From NCBI GenBank assembly GCA_031265595.1, contig JAISCM010000096.1:1-14887 (forward strand): a DNA stretch of 14,887 bases, read 5' to 3'. A program made the position numbers and the translations under genes. The notes below the pieces were generated by a model. The model saw only the letters and a list, made by a program, of their open reading frames with translations, was not told where the DNA came from and did not search any database. The stretch is from Tannerellaceae bacterium (GTDB lineage Bacteria; Bacteroidota; Bacteroidia; Bacteroidales; Tannerellaceae). Positions 7,325 to 13,178 of this stretch are shown here, one piece after another; within the stretch, counting starts at the first letter, position 1; every line of letters starts with the position of its first letter.

Positions 7325-8206
7325 TTAATATACATAATCGGCTTTTGCCAGAAAATCATAACTTTGCTGTACGCTTTCTACGGGGTTGTTGTTTGTATAT
7401 TGTTCTACCTCTACGTACCAGTCTTTTACGTTGTTTGCTTTCATCTGTTCAAAGATGGGCTGGAAGTCTAACAGGCCACTGGCCCCGATTTCCATCTGGT
7501 CTTTGATGTGTATTGTTTTGAACTGAGATGGGCGGTCTTTCAGGTATTGAACCGGGTCTTGTCCGCCCATCATTACCCAATATACGTCCATCTGGAAGAA
7601 TACATGTTGCTTGCTCACGGTATCTAACATGAAGTCGTAAGCCGTTTTACCGTCGAATTTGAATTTGAACTCAAAGTCGTGGTTGTGGTAGCCGAAGGCC
7701 ATGCTTGCGGCGGCTGTCTTATAGCCTACGGCATTGAAATAGGCGCAATACATCTTCATATCGTCTACGGTCGTCTGGTCGTTGATCGAGATGGAAGGTT
7801 GTACGAGATACTTCGCACCTACCTGGTTGTAGGTTTCGATGGCTTTGTCCCACCAGGCCATCACTTTGTCTTCGGTATCCTTTGTGAATGACTGGCCCAG
7901 GTGAGCGCTGGTGCATTTCAGCCCCAGGTCGTCCAGTCTTTTCTTGAACTCCGCTGGTTCCAGTCCATAGATTTTACCGTCATCATATCCGGCAGTTTCC
8001 ACATGGTCGTATCCCATTTTGGCCACTGCTTCCAGCACTGCCTGGATGTTTTCGTCTTTCACCATTTCGCGGAGGGAGTAGAGTTGCAGTCCGATATGTT
8101 TTTTAGCGGCGGTTTCACCACCACATGATGTTAACAACTGAGGCATTACCATACCTCCTGCAAGCATAAGGGAAGCTTGTTTTAAAAAGTTACGTCTGTT
8201 TTGCAT
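7325..8206 (-). CDS. Tat-type lipoprotein, xylose-isomerase-like TIM barrel (sugar phosphate isomerase/epimerase family)
   Basis: 293 residues. The N-terminus has a twin-arginine motif (NRRNFLKQ, R4-R5), a hydrophobic stretch and a lipobox LTSC (C28), so export folded and lipid anchoring are likely. The rest is an AP-endonuclease-2-type TIM barrel: IGLQLYSLRE (38-47), DHVETAGY (67-74), SAHLG (100-104), GYHNHDFEF (172-180), FQMDVYW (204-210), TIHIKD (231-236) and WYVEVEQYT (263-271). Likely metal or substrate residues are H102, H174 or H176, E179, D207, H233 and E266 or E268. The family covers many keto-sugar isomerases, epimerases and lyases, so the reaction is not fixed. It is divergent from the DUF1080 lipoprotein gene across 158 bp, and both product families occur in bacterial 3-keto-glycoside breakdown loci. 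Confidence 0.9.
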   Translation of the reverse strand: MQNRRNFLKQASLMLAGGMVMPQLLTSCGGETAAKKHIGLQLYSLREMVKDENIQAVLEAVAKMGYDHVETAGYDDGKIYGLEPAEFKKRLDDLGLKCTSAHLGQSFTKDTEDKVMAWWDKAIETYNQVGAKYLVQPSISINDQTTVDDMKMYCAYFNAVGYKTAAASMAFGYHNHDFEFKFKFDGKTAYDFMLDTVSKQHVFFQMDVYWVMMGGQDPVQYLKDRPSQFKTIHIKDQMEIGASGLLDFQPIFEQMKANNVKDWYVEVEQYTNNNPVESVQQSYDFLAKADYVY

Positions 8207-8242
8207 AGCGCTTCTATAAAATTAAGTTTACATGAGAATGTA

Positions 8243-8276
8243 CAAAAGTAAAATAATATTTTCTTCTTTTCACAAA
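8243..8276 (-). promoter_or_regulatory. Promoter of the TIM-barrel lipoprotein gene
   Basis: On the minus strand TACTTTTG (8243-8250) matches TAnnTTTG, and TTTG (8273-8276) lies 22 nt upstream as the -33 box. The -7 box ends 36 nt before the start codon. This is the best two-box Bacteroidetes promoter in the window. Confidence 0.7.
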
Positions 8277-8300
8277 CTGTTTGTTAAAATCATTAAAATA

Positions 8301-8331
8301 TGTGTCATATCTTAATTTTACAGTAACTTTG
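8301..8331 (+). promoter_or_regulatory. Promoter of the DUF1080-PHP gene
   Basis: TAACTTTG (8324-8331) matches the -7 consensus, and TGTG (8301-8304), one base from TTTG, lies 19 nt upstream. The ATG follows 33 nt after the -7 box. This promoter and the minus-strand one at 8243-8276 lie back to back, so one regulator could serve both genes. Confidence 0.65.
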
Positions 8332-8364
8332 AACACGAATATGTAACATAAAATTTTAAAAACC

Positions 8365-9759
8365 ATGAAAAACGTGTTTCTTCTTCTGGCAGGCGTATGC
8401 TGCTTTGCGCTTGCTTCGTGTTCCTCGTCGGGCAGCGGCTATTTATTTGATGGCAAAAGCAGTAGTAAATGGAATACGGCCGGGCAGGTCTCTATAGAAG
8501 GCGACGCCCTGACGCTATCGGGCGCAGACGCCTGGGCTATTCTTAAAAAAGGCGCCTACAAAGACTTTCAGCTAAGCCTGGAGGTACGCACTACGCCGGG
8601 TGGCAAAGGCGCCATCTGGTTTCATACAGACGCCAGCCTGAGCAAGGGATACAGCATCGCCGTTAATAATGACAGGACAGACCCTGTGTGGTGGAAAATG
8701 ACGGGCAGCCTCGTCTCCGTGCGTAATCTTACGAAAAGCTTTGTAAAAGAAAACGACTGGTTTACGATGGATATTATCGCAGAAGGGAAGAAAGTAACCG
8801 TCAATATAAACGGAAACCCCGTAGTAGAATATATCGAGCCCGAAAGCCCTTACCGGATAGCCCCCCATACAGACGCCTTGCTTTCGGAAGGCATCTTTGC
8901 GCTGGTGAGCGAAGGTAGCGGGGATATTCAATTTAAAAACATCCTGGTTACTTCGCTGAACCTGACCGAGCGGGGCGTTGATGTCAGCGCGCAGGCATCC
9001 GAGGCGATAGATGAACAGACAGATGAAATTATCCGCTTGCACCAGGAAGACTTCCCTGTGCTGGACTACCATGTACACCTTAAAGGCGGCCTTACGAAAG
9101 AAGAAGCCGCCCGGCAATCGCGCCAGACAGGCATCAATTATGTAATCGCTCCAAACTGCGGAATAGGTTTCCCCATTACAAACGATGTGGAAGTCTTACA
9201 ATTCCTCAACGAGATGCGCTCCGAGCCTTTCATCCTCGCCATGCAGGCCGAAGGACGTGAGTGGATCACCACTTTCTCGCCCGAGGTGCGTAATGAGTTT
9301 GATTATGTATTTACCGACGCCCTAACGTTTACCGACAGCAAGGGACGCCGCAGCCGCATCTGGATACCGGCAGAGACCTGGATTGAAAACGAACAGCAGT
9401 ATATGGATCTGATCGTAGACAAGATATGCGGCGTATTACAGGAGCCGATGGACATTTACGTAAATCCCTGCTTCCTTCCCCCACAGATGCAGGATCGTTA
9501 CGACGAGTTCTGGACGGAAGCCCGTATGGATAAATTCATCGACGCCCTTGCCAAAAGCGGAAAGGCCCTTGAGATAAACGAACTATACAATATCCCCAAC
9601 AAAGCGATCCTTCAGAAGGCAAAAGACGCCGGCGTAAAATTCACCTTCGGCACCAATAACGTAAAGCCCGAGGTGAGCGGCCTGGAATACAGCATCCGCA
9701 TGAAAAAGGAACTGGGGCTGACGGCCGGCGATATGTATAAACCGAAGATTAAGATATAA
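8365..9759 (+). CDS. Lipoprotein fusing a DUF1080 (3-keto-disaccharide hydrolase-like) domain to a PHP-like domain
   Basis: 464 residues. Lipoprotein signal with lipobox ALASC (C19), followed by SSSGSG and no acidic export tag, so a periplasm-facing location is likely. Residues 26-198 are a DUF1080 jelly-roll: YLFDGKSSSKWN, then WAILKKGAYKDFQLSLEVR, GAIWFH (83-88) and DIQFKNILV (187-195). A linker leads to a second domain (about 230-450) that looks like a PHP-type metal hydrolase: DYHVH (234-238), INYVIAPN (257-264), AEGREW (295-300), GKALEIN (399-405) and FGTNN (428-432). In classical PHP proteins the last motif is near GSDxH; here the D and H are absent, so metal binding may be changed. DUF1080 proteins hydrolyse 3-keto-glycosides in some bacteria; the substrate here is inference. 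It shares a divergent promoter region with the TIM-barrel lipoprotein. Confidence 0.87.
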   Translation: MKNVFLLLAGVCCFALASCSSSGSGYLFDGKSSSKWNTAGQVSIEGDALTLSGADAWAILKKGAYKDFQLSLEVRTTPGGKGAIWFHTDASLSKGYSIAVNNDRTDPVWWKMTGSLVSVRNLTKSFVKENDWFTMDIIAEGKKVTVNINGNPVVEYIEPESPYRIAPHTDALLSEGIFALVSEGSGDIQFKNILVTSLNLTERGVDVSAQASEAIDEQTDEIIRLHQEDFPVLDYHVHLKGGLTKEEAARQSRQTGINYVIAPNCGIGFPITNDVEVLQFLNEMRSEPFILAMQAEGREWITTFSPEVRNEFDYVFTDALTFTDSKGRRSRIWIPAETWIENEQQYMDLIVDKICGVLQEPMDIYVNPCFLPPQMQDRYDEFWTEARMDKFIDALAKSGKALEINELYNIPNKAILQKAKDAGVKFTFGTNNVKPEVSGLEYSIRMKKELGLTAGDMYKPKIKI

Positions 9760-9794
9760 GACTTCTTCAGGAGGTTATTCCAAACAGTGTTGAA

Positions 9795-9900
9795 AATTTC
9801 ATGCCTACCTTTTTCTAAAAAGGTACCGACCTTTTTTCAAATAGGTAGGCACCTTTTTAAAAAAAGGTAGGCACCTTTCTTTAAAGGAGGCCTACCTTAT
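9795..9900. repeat. Array of 22-bp-period palindromes, AAAAAGGT-4 nt-ACCTTTTT
   Basis: Units start at 9817, 9839, 9861 and 9883, exactly 22 bp apart. The first three read AAAAAGGT-ACCG-ACCTTTTT, AAATAGGT-AGGC-ACCTTTTT and AAAAAGGT-AGGC-ACCTTTCT. The fourth is shortened around AGGCCT. A half unit lies before them, so ACCTTT starts at 9807, 9829, 9851 and 9873 in perfect phase. Each unit is an 8-bp hairpin with a 4-nt loop and a T-run on both strands. TACCTTTTT (9806-9814) can also pair with AAAAAGGTA (9817-9825), a competing register. It lies between two convergent genes and no other terminator is visible there, so it probably ends transcription from both sides. There are no spacers, so it is not CRISPR. 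Confidence 0.85.
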
Positions 9901-9939
9901 CAATATCAAGGGGATATGGTTCCGATGTCTGGAAAGGCC

Positions 9940-10845
9940 TTACTTCTCCAGTTCAAACTTTCTCTGGCCGATCAGGTTTCCATCGGCAAAGATGTCTACC
10001 CGGTAGGCGCCCGGAGAGAGGAACTCTTCTATGTTCCAATACATCGTAACCGGGAGCTCTTCGCCATCGTACTCTACTGTTCGCTTCATTGAGTAATTGA
10101 TTTCCCTGCCTTCAAAGAAGAATACGTCGGCACGGCTTTTTACTAATATGTCATCATCAGGCTTTTGCAGGCGGATGTAAATTGTTTTTTCTCCTACGGG
10201 GGCTGTGATGTTTTTTACGATGCGAAAGTTTACTACAAACTGCTCCATTTGCTTTATCTTCTTTGCCTCCTTGCCGCGTGCGTTGATGGGCGTAACTGTT
10301 ATCCCTGTAGCGTCCAGGCGGCTTGCCAGCGTCACCCGTTCGGTTTGCTTTTCCAGGTCTTTTGTTAATTGGGCTGCTGTAGATGAGGCTTGCTGGTAGC
10401 GTCTTACGGCTTGATCTTTTTCTTTGGTTAATTGCTGGTTGAGCTGATTGAGCGAATCGATTTGGATCACATAATTTCGCATGATCTTCCGTAATGTTTC
10501 CAATTCTTTCTTTAGTTCGCTGATGCGTTTGGCGTTCGTCGCTTTTACGGTACGTAGCTCTTCCATCAGGCGTTGTACTTTAGCCTGTTCGGTGCTCAGT
10601 AGCGTAAGGAGGGAATCATTATTTACACTGAACTTATACCCTTCGTATTGAAGAGATAGTTCATTAAATTCATCTGCCAATGATTCCTTTTCCAGATCGA
10701 ACGTTGCAACCAGATCAGACATTTGCTGCTTCTGGTGATAGATGTAGTAAACGGCTCCGCCTATACCTAATAACAAGACAATGACTGCTACGATCAGCAA
10801 TGATAATTTATTGATTTCTTTATTCTCCTTATTTTCTGAATTCAT
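9940..10845 (-). CDS. Membrane-anchored coiled-coil protein with C-terminal beta domain, function unknown
   Basis: 301 residues from the ATG at 10845. A start at 10908 is possible in frame, but it would lie upstream of the -7 box at 10870-10877, and the extra 21 residues do not look like a signal. Residues 1-13 are charged and polar. Residues 14-35 form one transmembrane helix, and 39-170 a long charged coiled coil (LEKESLADEF, LKKELETLRK, NQQLTKEKDQ). Residues 183-301 are rich in beta strands (QFVVNFRIVKN, TIYIRLQKP, YRVDIFADG). By topology the N-terminus is probably cytoplasmic and the coil periplasmic. Similar Bacteroidales proteins are often labelled only as hypothetical, and I assign no function. 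It is divergent from guaA, convergent with the DUF1080-PHP gene, and monocistronic. Confidence 0.82.
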   Translation of the reverse strand: MNSENKENKEINKLSLLIVAVIVLLLGIGGAVYYIYHQKQQMSDLVATFDLEKESLADEFNELSLQYEGYKFSVNNDSLLTLLSTEQAKVQRLMEELRTVKATNAKRISELKKELETLRKIMRNYVIQIDSLNQLNQQLTKEKDQAVRRYQQASSTAAQLTKDLEKQTERVTLASRLDATGITVTPINARGKEAKKIKQMEQFVVNFRIVKNITAPVGEKTIYIRLQKPDDDILVKSRADVFFFEGREINYSMKRTVEYDGEELPVTMYWNIEEFLSPGAYRVDIFADGNLIGQRKFELEK

Positions 10846-10866
10846 AATGGTTTCAACTAAATGGAC

Positions 10867-10901
10867 GTGCAAAGGTAAAAATATTATTACTACCTTTGCA
10901 C
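10867..10901. promoter_or_regulatory. Divergent promoter pair inside an 11-bp perfect inverted repeat
   Basis: GTGCAAAGGTA (10867-10877) is the exact reverse complement of TACCTTTGCAC (10891-10901), with 13 nt between. Each arm holds a full TAnnTTTG box: on the minus strand (10870-10877) for the coiled-coil gene and on the plus strand (10891-10898) for guaA. No clear TTTG -33 box stands at the usual distance for either. The guaA ATG is 28 nt after its box. Confidence 0.65.
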
Positions 10902-10926
10902 TACTCAATTAAACAATTTAAACTCC

Positions 10927-12447
10927 ATGCACGAGAAAATAATTATCCTTGACTTCGGTTCGCAGACTACTCAGTTGATTGGCCGCCGGATCAGAGAGCT
11001 AAACACGTATTGCGAAATAGTACCCTACAACAAATTCCCCCTCGGCGACAACGATATAAAAGGCGTTATCCTTTCGGGCAGCCCCTATTCCGTATATGAC
11101 GACAAGGCTTTTAAGGCAGACCTGGCTGGTATACGAAGCAAGTATCCGCTGCTGGGCATCTGTTACGGAGCGCAATACATGGCCTATACATCCGGGGGAA
11201 ATGTAGAGAATGCCAATTCGCGGGAGTACGGCCGGGCGCATCTTACCCAGGTAAGCACAGACGATCCGTTGCTGATGGGAGTTCATGCCGGCTCGCAGGT
11301 ATGGATGTCGCACGGCGATACGATAACCAAGTTGCCGCCCTCGTTCCGGGTGATAGCCAGCACCTCCGACGTAGAAGCGGCCGCCTTCCATATAGATGGA
11401 GAACAGACCTGGGGCGTACAGTTTCATCCCGAGGTGTTCCATACTACCGATGGTACGCAGATACTCAATAACTTCCTGAATATATGCGGTTGTAAAAAAG
11501 ACTGGACGCCGGCCTCGTTTATCGAACTAACCGTTGCCAGCCTGAAAGAACAGCTTAAAGACGATAAGGTGATCCTGGCCCTTTCAGGAGGCGTTGATTC
11601 GTCGGTAACGGCCGTCTTGCTGAACAAAGCTATCGGGAAAAACCTCACCTGTATATTCGTTGACCACGGCCTGCTCAGGAAGAACGAATTTGAACATGTG
11701 CTGAAAGACTACGCACATCTGGGGCTGAACGTAATCGGCGTAAATGCCAAAGACCGCTTCTACAAAGCATTGGCCGGCGTAACCGACCCGGAACAAAAAC
11801 GGAAGATAATAGGGAAAGGCTTTATAGACGTCTTCGACGAAGAAGCCCGCAAACTGCAAGACGTCAAATGGCTCGGGCAGGGAACGATCTATCCAGACGT
11901 TATCGAGTCGCTATCCATCACGGGAACCGTTATCAAGAGCCATCATAACGTAGGCGGATTGCCCGAAAAGATGCACCTGACGCTGGTGGAGCCTTTACGC
12001 CTGCTATTCAAAGACGAAGTAAGGAAAGTGGGTATGGAATCGGGTATGATGCCGCACCTGATCACGCGCCATCCGTTCCCCGGCCCGGGATTGGGCATAC
12101 GCATTATCAGCGATATTACCCCTGAAAAGGTAGAGATCCTTCAGAATGCCGATGATATTTACATCACGCTGCTTCGTGAATGGGGCTTGTACGACAAGGT
12201 GTGGCAGGCCGCCGCTATGCTGCTTCCTATCCGCTCTGTAGGCGTCATGGGCGACGAACGCACCTACGAGAATACCGTCGTATTGAGAGCCGTAACCTCT
12301 ACAGACGCCATGACAGCCGATTGGGCGCAGTTGCCTTATGAGTTTCTGGCCAAAACGTCTAATGAAATAATCAATAAGGTAAAAGGCGTCAACCGCGTAG
12401 TTTACGACATCAGCTCCAAGCCCCCAGCCACTATCGAATGGGAATGA
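10927..12447 (+). CDS. guaA: GMP synthase (glutamine-hydrolysing)
   Basis: 506 residues, the normal length. Converts XMP to GMP using glutamine and ATP, in the last step of guanine nucleotide synthesis. The N-terminal class I glutamine amidotransferase domain (about 4-190) has C79 in GICYGAQ and H167/E169 in GVQFHPE. The ATP pyrophosphatase domain has the P-loop SGGVDS at 220-225. The C-terminal dimerisation domain has the motifs [26 protein letters not shown] and the closing KPPATIEWE. The ATG gives the canonical start [10 protein letters not shown] at once. The gene has its own promoter within the inverted repeat at 10867-10901 and its own terminator. It shows no sign of a purine riboswitch: the leader between promoter and ATG is under 30 nt. 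Confidence 0.98.
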   Translation: MHEKIIILDFGSQTTQLIGRRIRELNTYCEIVPYNKFPLGDNDIKGVILSGSPYSVYDDKAFKADLAGIRSKYPLLGICYGAQYMAYTSGGNVENANSREYGRAHLTQVSTDDPLLMGVHAGSQVWMSHGDTITKLPPSFRVIASTSDVEAAAFHIDGEQTWGVQFHPEVFHTTDGTQILNNFLNICGCKKDWTPASFIELTVASLKEQLKDDKVILALSGGVDSSVTAVLLNKAIGKNLTCIFVDHGLLRKNEFEHVLKDYAHLGLNVIGVNAKDRFYKALAGVTDPEQKRKIIGKGFIDVFDEEARKLQDVKWLGQGTIYPDVIESLSITGTVIKSHHNVGGLPEKMHLTLVEPLRLLFKDEVRKVGMESGMMPHLITRHPFPGPGLGIRIISDITPEKVEILQNADDIYITLLREWGLYDKVWQAAAMLLPIRSVGVMGDERTYENTVVLRAVTSTDAMTADWAQLPYEFLAKTSNEIINKVKGVNRVVYDISSKPPATIEWE

Positions 12448-12454
12448 AACAAAT

Positions 12455-12484
12455 AAGGAGACGCCCTTTTCAGACGTCTCCTTT
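12455..12484. terminator. Intrinsic terminator between guaA and the beta-barrel gene
   Basis: AAGGAGACG (12455-12463) pairs with CGTCTCCTT (12475-12483) across an 11-nt loop. It starts 7 nt after the guaA stop and ends just before the stop of the convergent gene at 12487. The T-run is short on the plus strand. Confidence 0.75.
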
Positions 12485-12486
12485 CA

Positions 12487-12963
12487 TTAAAAGTTATAAT
12501 AAAACCCGATAGTCAGGTCGCTCGTACTCAGGTTAATACCTGAAATTTGGTTAATAGGCGTATTGCCATACCCCACATAGCCATACTTGGCAAAGAACGA
12601 AACAGGCGTATGGGTGTTTACTAAAATACCGGGCGTGATACCCACTCCCAAATACACTTGATCATCCAGATACAAGTCTACACCTCCATCGGCAAAGAGG
12701 CTCAATAACCCTTTCTTTACAAAAGTATACCGAACATACGGAGAGAACCCAACCATGCTCGACCCATCGAGATTATAGTAGGCTAAACTACCGGCCACTG
12801 CGAACTTCTCATTCAGATTAGTCCCAATCTCAGGCGCAATATGAATAAATGTATTTTCAGAGTTGTCAAGTATTCTGAACGAACCACCCATATACACCTG
12901 CGCTTTCCCACTCCATACGGAACAAGCCAAAAAGGCTAACAAGATAAATAATCTAAGTCTCAT
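12487..12963 (-). CDS. Small outer-membrane beta-barrel protein
   Basis: 158 residues. A signal peptide with likely cleavage at GKA|Q (after 21) is followed by alternating hydrophobic strands typical of an 8-stranded barrel: AVAGSLAYYNL, GFSPYVRYTFV, LSLFADGGVDLYL, YLGVGITPGILV, VSFFAKYGYVGYG and a final strand DLTIGFYYNF. The protein ends in phenylalanine, the usual outer-membrane insertion signal. It resembles the porin-family or OmpA-like barrel proteins common in Bacteroidetes, which are rarely assigned a role. It is monocistronic, convergent with guaA, and divergent from the protease-like TPR gene across 215 bp. Confidence 0.85.
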   Translation of the reverse strand: MRLRLFILLAFLACSVWSGKAQVYMGGSFRILDNSENTFIHIAPEIGTNLNEKFAVAGSLAYYNLDGSSMVGFSPYVRYTFVKKGLLSLFADGGVDLYLDDQVYLGVGITPGILVNTHTPVSFFAKYGYVGYGNTPINQISGINLSTSDLTIGFYYNF

Positions 12964-13010
12964 TTTGTTACAATTTAGTTATGACATTTAATATTAGGTA
13001 AAATCCTACA

Positions 13011-13045
13011 CAAAGAAACATAAAAAAACAAATAAAACCTACAAA
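13011..13045 (-). promoter_or_regulatory. Candidate promoter of the beta-barrel gene
   Basis: On the minus strand TTTCTTTG (13011-13018) is one base from TAnnTTTG, and TTTG (13042-13045) lies 23 nt upstream. The surrounding DNA is AT-rich, so a chance match is possible. Confidence 0.3.
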
Positions 13046-13142
13046 ATACAAGTTTTTTCACCGCCTGACCTTTAGTATCTATTATGATGGGGCGGAGGCA
13101 GACATTATTAGGGTAAATGAAAGGTAGAATCAATTAAATTTT

Positions 13143-13150
13143 TATCTTTG
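13143..13150 (+). promoter_or_regulatory. -7 promoter box of the protease-like TPR gene
   Basis: TATCTTTG matches TAnnTTTG exactly and lies 28 nt before the ATG at 13179. A four-codon frame (ATG at 13168, stop at 13180-13182) overlaps the true start codon. No clear -33 box is seen. Confidence 0.55.
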
Positions 13151-13178
13151 CCGCTAAGTCTAACAATATGAAAAGTAA

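Noticed and set aside
10846..10908. In-frame upstream start for the coiled-coil gene
   Set aside because: The -7 box at 10870-10877 lies inside this extension, so the transcript would not carry the codon at 10908; the ATG at 10845 fits better.
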